A stretch of DNA of 64,000 nt from Burkholderia glumae LMG 2196 = ATCC 33617 (lineage in GTDB: Bacteria; Pseudomonadota; Gammaproteobacteria; Burkholderiales; Burkholderiaceae), in the NCBI RefSeq assembly GCF_000960995.1, contig NZ_CP009434.1, positions 2,604,001-2,668,000 of the forward strand, read 5' to 3'. How positions within the stretch are numbered: the first letter of the stretch is position 1; each line of letters begins with the position of its first letter. The translations under genes were made by a program, and so were the position numbers. The notes beneath the pieces were generated by a model. It was given only the letters and a program-made list of their open reading frames with translations, was not told the origin of the DNA and made no database searches. Shown here piece by piece: positions 27,601-36,430 of this stretch.

Positions 27601-28680
27601 CTGAGCACCACCAACAGCACCGTTGGCTCACTGTCCACCGGTCTTTCGACCACAAACAGCAATGTGTCGTCGTTGTCATCCGGCCTCAGTACAACCGACA
27701 GCAATGTTGGTTCGTTGTCTTCGTCGGTATCGACCGGACTCTCCACGGCAAACAGCAGCGTGTCTTCGCTTTCTACCGGGCTGAGCACCACCAACAGCAC
27801 TGTCGGCTCACTGTCCACCGGCCTTTCGACCACAAACAGCAATGTGTCGTCGTTGTCATCCGGCCTCAGCACGACTGACAGCAACGTCGGCTCGTTGTCT
27901 TCATCGGTATCGACCGGACTCTCCACGGCAAACAGCAACGTATCTTCGCTGTCTACAGGACTGAGCACAACCAACAGCACCGTCGGCTCACTGTCCACCG
28001 GTCTTTCGACTACAAACAGCAATGTGTCGTCGTTGTCGTCCGGCCTCAGCACGACCGATAGCAACGTCAACTCGTTGTCTTCATCGGTATCGACCGGGCT
28101 CTCAACGGCAAGTAGCAACGTATCTTCGCTGTCTACCGGGCTGAGCACCACCAACAGCACCGTTGGCTCACTGTCCACCGGTCTTTCGACCACAAACAGC
28201 AATGTGTCGTCGTTGTCATCCGGCCTCAGTACAGCCGACAGCAATGTTGGTTCGTTGTCTTCGTCGGTATCGACCGGACTCTCCACGGCAAACAGCAGCG
28301 TGTCTTCGCTTTCTACCGGGCTGAGCACCACCAACAGCACTGTCGGCTCACTGTCCACCGGCCTTTCGACCACAAACAGCAATGTGTCGTCGTTGTCATC
28401 CGGCCTCAGCACGACTGACAGCAACGTCGGCTCGTTGTCTTCATCGGTATCGACCGGACTCTCCACGGCAAACAGCAACGTATCTTCGCTGTCTACAGGA
28501 CTGAGCACAACCAACAGCACCGTCGGCTCACTGTCCACCGGTCTTTCGACTACAAACAGCAATGTGTCGTCGTTGTCGTCCGGCCTCAGCACGACCGATA
28601 GCAACGTCAGCTCGTTGTCTTCATCGGTATCGACCGGGCTCTCAACGGCAAATAGCAACGTATCTTCGCTATCTACAGGA
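27601..28680 (+). repeat. Six 180-bp super-repeats forming a 540-bp duplication
   Basis: Units begin at 27601, 27781, 27961, 28141, 28321 and 28501. The block 27601-28140 is nearly identical to 28141-28680, down to shared silent variants, so three super-repeats were duplicated as a unit. All changes keep the reading frame. Confidence 0.85.
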
Positions 28681-30639
28681 CTGAGCGCCACCAACAGCAA
28701 TGTCGGCTCGCTTTCCACCGGCCTTTCGACTACGAACAGCAACGTGTCGTCGTTGTCATCCGGCCTCAGCACAACCGACAGCAACGTCGGCTCTTTGTCT
28801 ACTGGTCTATCTTCGACCAACAGCAATGTCTCGTCTCTTTCGTCGGGTCTCAGCACGACCAACAGTAGCGTTGGCTCGCTTTCCACCGGCCTTTCGACTA
28901 CGAACAGCAGCGTCACCTCCCTGTCGAGTGGGCTGAGCACCGCCAACAGCACCGTTGGCTCACTGTCCACCGGTCTTTCGACCACAAACAGCAATGTGTC
29001 GTCGTTGTCGTCCGGCCTCAGCACCACCGACAGCAACGTCGGCTCGTTGTCTTCATCGGTATCGACCGGGCTCTCCACGGCAAATAGCAACGTATCGTCG
29101 CTATCTACCGGGCTGAGCACAACCAACAGCACTGTTGGCTCGCTTTCCACCGGACTCTCGACTACAAACAGCAATGTCGGCTCCCTGTCTACCGGACTCT
29201 CGACGACCAATAGCAATGTCTCGTCGCTGTCGAGTGGATTGAGTACCGCCAACAGTAGCGTCGGCTCACTCTCGTCGGGTCTTTCCACGACGAACAGCAA
29301 TGTCTCATCCCTGTCCTCCTCGACTTCGACCAGTGTCGGTTCGTTGTCCACCGGTCTTTCGACCACAAACAGCAATGTGTCGTCCTTGTCGTCAGGCCTC
29401 AGCACCACCGACAGCAATGTCGGCTCGTTGTCTTCATCGGTATCGACCGGGCTCTCAACGGCAAATAGCAACGTATCTTCGCTATCTACAGGACTGAGCG
29501 CCACCAACAGCAATGTCGGCTCGCTGTCCACCGGCCTTTCGACCACAAACAGCAATGTGTCGTCGTTGTCATCCGGCCTCAGCACGACTGACAGCAACGT
29601 CGGCTCGCTGTCTTCATCGGTATCGACCGGACTCTCCACGGCAAACAGCAACGTATCTTCGCTGTCTACAGGACTGAGCACAACCAATAGCACCGTCGGC
29701 TCACTGTCCACCGGTCTTTCGACTACAAACAGCAATGTGTCGTCGTTGTCGTCCGGCCTCAGCACGACCGATAGCAACGTCAACTCGTTGTCTTCATCGG
29801 TATCGACCGGGCTCTCAACGGCAAATAGCAACGTATCTTCGCTATCTACAGGACTGAGCGCCACCAACAGCACTGTCGGCTCACTGTCCACCGGCCTTTC
29901 AACTACGAACAGCAGCGTCACCTCCTTGTCGAGTGGGCTGAGCACCGCCAACAGCACCGTTGGCTCACTGTCCACCGGACTCTCGACTACGAACAGCAAC
30001 GTGTCATCGTTGTCGTCCGGCCTCAGCACCACCGACAGCAATGTCGGTTCGTTGTCTTCATCGGTATCGGCCGGACTCTCAACGGCAAATAGCAGCGTGT
30101 CTTCGCTATCCACCGGGCTGAGCAACGCTAATAACACCATTGGCTCACTGTCCACCGGTCTTTCGACCACAAACAGCAATGTGTCGTCGTTGTCGTCCGG
30201 CCTCAGCACCACCGATAGCAACGTCGGCTCGTTGTCTTCATCGGTATCGACCGGGCTCTCCACGGCAAATAGCAGCGTGTCGTCGCTGTCTACCGGCCTG
30301 AGCACCACCAACAGCACCATTGGCTCGCTGTCTACTGGTCTATCTTCGACCAACAGCAATGTCTCGTCTCTATCATCCGGCTTGAGCGCCACGAATAGCA
30401 ACGTCTCCTCGCTCTCCACCGCGGCCGGATCGCTGTCCACCGGGCTGGCCACCACCAACAGCAGCGTCGCCTCGCTCTCGACGGGCCTGACGGCCACCAC
30501 CAGCAGCCTCTCGTCGCTTTCCACCGTCACCGGCTCGCTCTCCAGCAGCCTGGTGACGACAAACAGCAACCTGACCTCGCTATCCACGTCCACGTCGTCC
30601 ACCGTCAGTTCGCTGTCCACCTCGGTCAGCTCGATCGCG

Positions 30640-32088
30640 AACTCGTCGGGCCAGGTCGGCAACGGCATGGCGGCCGCGCTCGGCGGCGGCGCGACCTACG
30701 ATCCGGCCACCGGCACGATCACGCCGCCGAGCTACACGACCTACAAGGCGAACGGCACCACCGCGAGCGTGGACAACGTCGGCGCCGCGCTCGACAGCAT
30801 CAACGGGAGCGGCGCCAGGTATTTCCACACCAATTCGGCGGGCGTGGACTCGACCGCCACCGGCGTGGACAGCGTCGCGATCGGCCCGAACGCCATCGCC
30901 AACCTGGACAACTCGGTAGCGATCGGCAGCGGCTCGGTCGCCACCGCGGCCACGCCGGTGAGTTCGGCCGCGGTCGGCGGCATGACGTTCGGAAACTTCG
31001 CGGGCAGCACGCCGGCCGGCACCTTCAGCATCGGCGGCCCGGGCTTCGAGCGCCAGCTGACGGGCCTCGCGGCGGGACGCGTCTCGGCAGCCAGTACCGA
31101 CGCCGTGAACGGCAGCCAGCTGTTCCAAACCAACGCGGCGGTGGCCTCGCTGTCCACCAGCATCAACAACGCGTCGAATTCGATCTCGAGCTCGGTTGCC
31201 TCGCTGTCGACTTCGACGTCCACCGCGATGAGCTCGCTGTCGTCCTCCACCTCGACGGCGGTCGGCTCGCTGTCCACGGGCGCCTCGGCAACCACCAGCA
31301 GCGTGGCATCGCTGTCGACCTCGGCCTCGACGACCACCGGCTCGCTGTCCACCGGCCTCTCCACGACGAGCAGCAGCGTGGCCTCACTGTCGACCGCCAC
31401 CTCCACCAGCCTCGGCTCCCTGTCCACCAGCCTGTCGTCCACCAACACCTCGGTCGCCTCGCTGTCCTCGGGTCTCGGCGCGGTCAGCACCACGGTGGCC
31501 TCGCTGTCCGCGACGGTCGACAACAACACCACGCGCTCGCTCAGTTCCGGCGGCTACGCGGCGGACATGTCGAGTCCGGCCGCCCAGGCGCCGTCGGTCA
31601 CGGCCGGCTCGAACTCGGTCGCGCTCGGCCAGGGCTCGAACGACGACGGGCGCTCGAACGTGGTATCGGTGGGCAGTGCATCGCAACAGCGCCAGCTCAC
31701 CAACGTGGCGCCGGGCACGCAAGGCACGGACGCGGTCAACCTCAACCAGCTGAGTGCGCTGTCGACTTCTATGTCACAATCGTTCGCCGGCCAGCAGAAC
31801 CAGATCAATACGCTGGGTACGCAGATCACGCAGACCCAGCAGGCTCTGCGGCAAACGGATACGATGGCGCGCCAGGGCATTGCCGCCGCCACCGCGCTGA
31901 CCATGCTGCCGCAGGTCGAACCGGGCAAGACGATCAATGTCGCGGTCGGCGTGGCGCGCTTCGCCGGTCAGTCGGGCATGGCGTTCGGCGCAAGCGCGCA
32001 CGTGACAACCAACGGCATTCTGAAACTGGGCATCGGCGTCTCGGGCCAGAACAAGACGTATGGTGTCGGATATGGATACAGCTGGTGA
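30640..32088 (+). other. Adhesin C-terminal head, neck and YadA anchor
   Basis: Second YadA head (SVAIGPNAIANLDNSVAIG), HANS-type neck, short SLST stalk, third small head (SVALGQGS; SVGSASQQRQLTNVAPG), a coiled coil (QQNQINTLGTQITQTQQALR) and the membrane anchor (GIAAATALTMLPQVEPGKT to YGVGYGYSW) with four beta strands. The terminal aromatic residue is standard for outer-membrane insertion by BAM. The frame is intact here. Confidence 0.88.
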
Positions 32089-33230
32089 TCGATACTTCTC
32101 ACGCCACGCCGAGCCACGGCGCTGACCGGCGCCTGACCGTCGGCATTTCGCTGTTCGCGAGGGACGGCCAGGCGATCTGGGAGAACGGCATCCATCAAAA
32201 CATCGCGTTCCTAGCGATGATGCTCAGGCGATCGGAACGCATCGCCCGCATCGTGTTCCTGAACGGCGGCGACGCGCGGCAGATCCCTGCCGGCCTCGAT
32301 TTCACCGATCTGGACATCGCGCTGGTGAACCCGCGCGACGTCTCGCACGAGCTCGACGTGGTGATCGAAATGGGTGCGCAACTGCCGGTGGACTGGCTGC
32401 GCTACATGAAGACGCTCGGCAAGAAGCTGATCATGTGCTTCGTCGGCAACGTCTACGCCGGCCTCTGCGAAACGCCGATCTTCAACCAGCCCTCGGGCCA
32501 CATCTTCAACGGCGGCCCCTATGACGAAGTCTGGATGCTGCCGAAGGACGACAAGACGGCCAAGCCGCTGCTGCGCACGCTGATGCGCGTGCCGGTCCAT
32601 TCGATGCCGCACATCTGGTCGCCGCACTTCATCGACCGGCGCATTGCGGCGCTCGCCGGCGAAGGCATCCGCTTCGGCTACCAGCCGGGCCGCGGCGCCT
32701 GGCGGCTGGCGATCCTCGAGCCGAACATCTCGGTGGTCAAGAGCTGCTATTACCCGATGCTGGTGGCCGATGAATGCTACCGCGCGGAGCCGGCAGCGGT
32801 GCAGCACCTCTACGTCGTCAACACGATGCACATGAAGGAACATCGCACCTTCCTGCACTTCGCGAACAGCCTCGACCTGGTGCGCCACCACAAGGCCACC
32901 TTCGAACCGCGCCTGGAACTGCCGTCATTTCTCTCGCAACACGTGGACGCGGTGATTTCGCACCAGTGGGAGAATCCGCAAAACTATCTCTACTACGACG
33001 TGCTCTACGGCGGCTATCCGTTGATCCACAATTCGCCCATGCTCGGCGACGCCGGCTACTACTATCCGGAATTCGATTCGGCCACGGGCGGCCGTGTGTT
33101 GCTCGAAGCGTGGCGCGAACACGATGCGAACCTGGCCGGCTACCGCGAGAAGGCCGACGCGATGCTGCGGCGCGTCTCGATCGATAATCCGGCGAATCTC
33201 GACGCCTACGTCGAACGCCTGTTGGCCTGA
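32085..33230 (+). CDS. DUF2827 protein 1, putative glycosyltransferase-like, coupled to the adhesin
   Basis: 381 residues from GTG 32085, which overlaps the adhesin TGA by 4 nt (GTGA), so translation is probably coupled. DUF2827 blocks in order: VGISLFARDGQAIWENGIHQN (about 19-39, broken here for length), GHIFNGGPYDEVW, MPHIWSPHF, EPNISVVKSCYYPMLVADE, and SHQWENPQNYLYYDVLYGG followed by YPLIHNSPMLGDAGYYYPEFD. The last block resembles the donor-binding Glu region and Gly-Pro turn of GT-B glycosyltransferases. No signal peptide or membrane helix; cytoplasmic. Function is not established; glycosylation of the adhesin is a hypothesis from gene order. Confidence 0.8.
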   Translation: MIDTSHATPSHGADRRLTVGISLFARDGQAIWENGIHQNIAFLAMMLRRSERIARIVFLNGGDARQIPAGLDFTDLDIALVNPRDVSHELDVVIEMGAQLPVDWLRYMKTLGKKLIMCFVGNVYAGLCETPIFNQPSGHIFNGGPYDEVWMLPKDDKTAKPLLRTLMRVPVHSMPHIWSPHFIDRRIAALAGEGIRFGYQPGRGAWRLAILEPNISVVKSCYYPMLVADECYRAEPAAVQHLYVVNTMHMKEHRTFLHFANSLDLVRHHKATFEPRLELPSFLSQHVDAVISHQWENPQNYLYYDVLYGGYPLIHNSPMLGDAGYYYPEFDSATGGRVLLEAWREHDANLAGYREKADAMLRRVSIDNPANLDAYVERLLA

Positions 33231-33253
33231 GCGATTTCAGCGGGAGAACCTGC

Positions 33254-34405
33254 ATGTCCGATATTCCCGTCCGTGACGTCCAGAACGGCAGCAAGCGTCT
33301 CGTGGTGGGCGTCTCGCTGTACGTGCGCGGCGCCGGCCAGTCGCTGTGGGAAAACGGCATCTTCCAGAACTGTCTGCTGCTGGTGCTGCTGCTGCGGCAG
33401 TCGCCGCTGGTGGCCGAGGCGGTGATGGTGAACGGCGGCGGCACCGAGCCGGCCGATCCGCAGATGATGCTGGATGAATGGAGCGTGCCGCTGATCTCGA
33501 TGGACGAGGCGATGGCGCGCTGCGACGTGCTGATCGAGATGAGCGCGCTGTTCAACGCCGACTGGCTCTCGGTATTCCGCAAGCGCGGCGGCAAGGTGAT
33601 CACGATGCGGGTGGGCAACGACTACGTGATCGATATCGAGCGTGCCATGTTCGACAAGCCGTCGGGCTTTCTGTTCTCGGGCGCGCAGTACGACGGCGTC
33701 TGGACGATTCCGGAATTCGAGCACTCGTGCCGCCACTATCTGCAAACGGGGCTGCGCCAGAAGGTGACGATCGTCCCGCACATCTGGCATCCGATGCTGT
33801 TCGACAAGGCGCGCGGCGCGCTCGAGACGGGCCGCGCGTTCGGCTATCGCCCGGGCCGCTCGCGCTGGCGCATCGCGATGTTCGAGCCGAACATCTGCAT
33901 GGTGAAGACGAGCATCATCCCGATGCTGGTGGCCGAGGAAGCGTATCGCGCGCAGCCGTCGTTCGTGGAGTTCGTGCGGGTATGCAACACGCTGCACCTG
34001 AAGGACCACACCACCTTCGTGCATTTCGCGCGCAGCCTCGACCTCGTCAATCACGGCCTGGCCAGCTTCGAGGGCCGCTTCGCGATCTACGAATTCATGT
34101 CGCAATACGGCGACGCCGTGGTCTCCCACACGTGGGAGAACGCCCAGAACTACCTCTATTACGAGCTGCTGTATGGCGGCTATCCGCTCGTCCACAACTC
34201 GCCCTACCTGGGCGAATGCGGCTACTACTATCCGGACTTCGATTGCCAGGAAGGCGGCCGGCAGTTGCTGCGCGCGTACCGCGAGCACGACGCGAATCTC
34301 GATGCCTACCGCGAGCGCACCGCCCGTTTGCTGCACTCGGTCGACATCCACAACCCCGACAACGTGGCGGCCTACACCGAAGCGCTCGCCGCCGTCTATC
34401 GCTGA
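33254..34405 (+). CDS. DUF2827 protein 2, putative glycosyltransferase-like
   Basis: 383 residues, 23 bp after the first DUF2827 gene and with a GGGAGAA ribosome binding site. It is a paralogue: SLWENGIFQN, SGFLFSGAQYDGVW, VPHIWHPMLFD, EPNICMVKTSIIPMLVAEE, and VVSHTWENAQNYLYYELLY then GGYPLVHNSPYLGECGYYYPD. The two proteins differ clearly in the middle region, so they may handle different sugars or act in sequence. No export signal. Same operon as the adhesin by spacing and strand. Catalytic activity is unproven. Confidence 0.8.
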   Translation: MSDIPVRDVQNGSKRLVVGVSLYVRGAGQSLWENGIFQNCLLLVLLLRQSPLVAEAVMVNGGGTEPADPQMMLDEWSVPLISMDEAMARCDVLIEMSALFNADWLSVFRKRGGKVITMRVGNDYVIDIERAMFDKPSGFLFSGAQYDGVWTIPEFEHSCRHYLQTGLRQKVTIVPHIWHPMLFDKARGALETGRAFGYRPGRSRWRIAMFEPNICMVKTSIIPMLVAEEAYRAQPSFVEFVRVCNTLHLKDHTTFVHFARSLDLVNHGLASFEGRFAIYEFMSQYGDAVVSHTWENAQNYLYYELLYGGYPLVHNSPYLGECGYYYPDFDCQEGGRQLLRAYREHDANLDAYRERTARLLHSVDIHNPDNVAAYTEALAAVYR

Positions 34406-34456
34406 CGCGCGGCCTTGCCACCCCTTTCACGCCTTTCGAACCAGCCAGGAGGCCTC

Positions 34457-34984
34457 TTGAAAGCGACTCTAGTACGATGCGCGGCCGCATGCTTGGCCGC
34501 CGGCGCGGCAAGCCTCGCGCACGCCCAGACGCCGGCGCCCGAACCCGCTGCCCCCGCTGCCCCCGCCGCACCGGCGCTCTCGCTGGCGCCCGTCAACGCC
34601 GGCGCCTCGGCCGACGAACTGCTGCGCGATGCCGACTATGCGCTGCGCCTGCTCGACACGGGCCGCTATCAGGACCTGTGGAACGACGCGGCGCCCTTCG
34701 TCAAGCAGCGCTACAATCCGCAGCGCTTCGCGAACGACACGCGGCTGTCGCGCGAGGCCGTGGGCGCGATCAAGAGCCGTGGCTGGGCCGCCGTCACGCG
34801 GATCATCTACAGCGGCGCGAAGGATGTGCCGGACGGCCTCTACGCGAACGTCGACTACGCAACCACGCAGGCCTCGGGCAAGGTCGTCTATGAAAAAATC
34901 AGCTTCCGGCTCGAAAACGACGGCCGCTGGCATCTGACGGGCTACCTGCCGCGCGTCGCGCAGGGCCCGATTCCGGGCAGTTGA
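34457..34984 (+). CDS. Exported DUF4019 family protein
   Basis: 175 residues from TTG 34457, which has a strong AGGAGG 5 nt upstream; the earlier in-frame ATG at 34415 would spoil the signal peptide. MKATLVRCAAACLAAGAASLAHA is a Sec signal, followed by a Pro/Ala linker and a DUF4019 domain (ALRLLDTGRYQDLWNDAAPFVKQ, WAAVTRIIYSGAKDVPDGLY, FRLENDGRWHLTGYLP). The function of DUF4019 is unknown; the fold resembles NTF2-like proteins. It lies 51 bp after the second DUF2827 gene and probably belongs to the adhesin operon, acting in the periplasm. Confidence 0.85.
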   Translation: MKATLVRCAAACLAAGAASLAHAQTPAPEPAAPAAPAAPALSLAPVNAGASADELLRDADYALRLLDTGRYQDLWNDAAPFVKQRYNPQRFANDTRLSREAVGAIKSRGWAAVTRIIYSGAKDVPDGLYANVDYATTQASGKVVYEKISFRLENDGRWHLTGYLPRVAQGPIPGS

Positions 34985-34994
34985 CGGCGCGCGC

Positions 34995-35026
34995 GGCGGC
35001 CGGTGCGGCACCGCACCGGCGCCGCC
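34995..35026. terminator. GC-rich hairpin between convergent genes
   Basis: CCGGTGCGG and CCGCACCGG form a perfect stem with GGCGG/CCGCC extensions on either side, in the 48-bp gap between the DUF4019 gene and the convergent hypothetical gene. It could terminate both. No T-tract. Confidence 0.5.
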
Positions 35027-35032
35027 GCCGGC

Positions 35033-35686
35033 TCAGGCCTGGGCAGCGCTCAGGTTGCGCTCGCAGTCTTCCCAGTAGCGCAGCGGGTCCTGATGCTGCG
35101 GGAAGTGTAGGTTGAGCCAGCCGGAAAGCCGCGCCCAATCGGGATGACTGGCGCCCGAAAGCGACGACCAGATCGACGAGCGTTCGAGGATCTGCCCGCT
35201 CGCGCGATCGCGGATCAACAGGCTGCTCATGCCGGTCGAGCTGTTCGATTGGGTTTCGACCAGGTAGCGCGTCAGCAGCCGCACCTCGGCATCCTCGGCC
35301 CAGCCGTAGACGGCACGCACCACGTTCGACGGGTCGCGAAGCTCGATCGGCCCGGTGGCGGGGCGCACCGCCTTCCATCCCTCGGGAAATTCGGCCACGA
35401 TTTCATGGCCGGACTCCCGCACCCACCTCACGCGCCAGGCCAGCACGATCGCCTTGCACAGCGCGGCCAGCGAGGCATACCCGGCCGGCACGACGAACGC
35501 GACCGGCAGCGTGATCAGGTTGTCCTTCCACAGGGTGGCCTTCTCATCGGGGCGGCGCGTCGTGTCGAACGGGCTGGCCTCGAACGGATTCACCGGCCGG
35601 CTGGCACTGCTGGTCCCCGCGGCCGGCAGCCCGGCAAACAGGCGCTCGGCGTCCTGACGGGTAAGTTTCGGTTTCCCTTGTTTCAT
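35033..35686 (-). CDS. Hypothetical protein
   Basis: 217 residues from ATG 35686, which has GAAAGG 5 nt upstream; the longer frame to 35980 adds a low-quality N-terminus. The sequence is soluble-looking with one moderately hydrophobic segment (NLITLPVAFVVPAGYASLAAL, about 57-77, not clearly membrane-spanning). Notable blocks are EIVAEFPEGWKAVRPATGP and HPDWARLSGWLNLHFPQHQDP. I do not recognise the family. It stands alone on the minus strand, convergent with the adhesin operon. Confidence 0.65.
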   Translation of the reverse strand: MKQGKPKLTRQDAERLFAGLPAAGTSSASRPVNPFEASPFDTTRRPDEKATLWKDNLITLPVAFVVPAGYASLAALCKAIVLAWRVRWVRESGHEIVAEFPEGWKAVRPATGPIELRDPSNVVRAVYGWAEDAEVRLLTRYLVETQSNSSTGMSSLLIRDRASGQILERSSIWSSLSGASHPDWARLSGWLNLHFPQHQDPLRYWEDCERNLSAAQA

Positions 35687-36430
35687 GAGACCTTTCACCA
35701 ACACATTTCCTTGAAGCCGATCGGGTCGGCACTGGTTGCCGGCCTGGGCCGGCATGGGTTTCTGTTCGTTCGGGCCGCGCCGTCCGCGGCGCGGCATCAT
35801 GAGCCATGCGCGCATCCGGGCGGCGGGCGCCTTGAAAATCGGCCTGACGGAATACCCTGCCCGGCTGGCATGACCGGGCTGGCGCAGCGGCCAGGCCGCG
35901 GCACTCGCCGTCGATATTGCGCCGCCCGCAACCGGATAAGGTTTGAAAACGGCGGAATGATTTGGGCGCAAGCCACGCATGCGCGAACCGATCGGCGCAT
36001 GCCTTTCGCAAAGCGGAATAAACCTTGATTCCCGTATCCGGTCGATGAAAGCCGGTGAGGCGCGCTGCAGTTGCCGCCCCGGTGCCGCACCTTGGCCGAA
36101 TTAAATACCTGGCCCGGCGCTTCGAACCCGCGCGGGTTCGCCATTCGTTGCGCAATGATCCGTGAAACCGGCCGACGTGGCAATTGCCGTTTCGACATGC
36201 CCGGACCCAAGGCCAGGCCGCAATCGACACCGGTATTGCAATGATACGCCCGTGCGCCGGACTGCGAGCGCCGGCGAATCACCATCGGCGCGCTGGCAAT
36301 CTGCCTTTCCCGCATTATGCCGCCGGGAAATAATAGTCCATTCAAACCAGCGCCCTTTATCGCGCGGCGCCGAAAGCGCATAGTACGCGATTCCTGGCCG
36401 GCGCCGCCGGCCCGTCGATGGAGATATCAG
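35687..36430. other. Long gap without recognisable gene
   Basis: About 740 bp between divergent genes. Composition is somewhat less GC-rich than coding DNA; frames present are shadows with no family resemblance. It must contain promoters for the hypothetical gene on the left and the reductase on the right, but no clear elements were identified. Confidence 0.5.

Larger units (their letters stand above)
20281..30640 (+). repeat. Adhesin stalk: higher-order repeat array of 42-bp and 54-bp units
   Basis: The basic unit is 14 codons (consensus VSSLSSGLSTTNSN), with an 18-codon variant (VGSLSSSVSTGLSTANSN). V1, L4, L8 and T11 fall on a and d positions of two heptads, so a trimeric coiled coil is expected. 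The pattern 14+14+18+14 gives a 60-codon (180-bp) super-repeat. The insertion elements at 21172-23726 interrupt the array. Composition is lower in GC than neighbouring genes. Confidence 0.9.
19386..32088 (+). pseudogene. Giant trimeric autotransporter adhesin, disrupted by nested insertion elements and a nonsense codon
   Basis: Excising 21172-23731 (element plus one target copy) restores one frame of about 3,380 residues with a single internal stop. The protein starts with an extended signal peptide region (MNRSYRSIWNESLGAWVAVS), then YadA-type head repeats (AIAIGGNA, AVAIGSNS, SIALGYGA, SVALGAGS) to about residue 265, and a neck RRITNVADGSAATDA. A huge stalk of 14- and 18-residue S/T/N-rich units follows, then a second head and neck (SVAIGPNA; RQLTGLAAGRV), a short third head, and the C-terminal YadA membrane anchor ending GVGYGYSW. 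Lesions: IS insertion at 21171 and TCA-to-TAA at 25825-25827. It would form a surface trimer if intact. The stop codon overlaps the next gene. Confidence 0.93.

Noticed and set aside
20281..30640. CRISPR array as explanation for the regular repeats
   Set aside because: Repeats are contiguous, in frame with a protein, vary by codon and have no unique spacers or cas genes.
26193..30668. 1,491-residue open frame on the minus strand opposite the adhesin stalk, full of Asp/Glu/Val/Leu repeats
   Set aside because: It is the mirror of the TCG/AGC/ACC-rich repeat array: the antisense frame lacks stop codons by composition. No start signal, no domain, and it copies the 60-codon periodicity exactly.
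32211..32891. Minus-strand frame opposite the first DUF2827 gene
   Set aside because: His/Arg-rich shadow frame; the plus strand carries conserved DUF2827 motifs.
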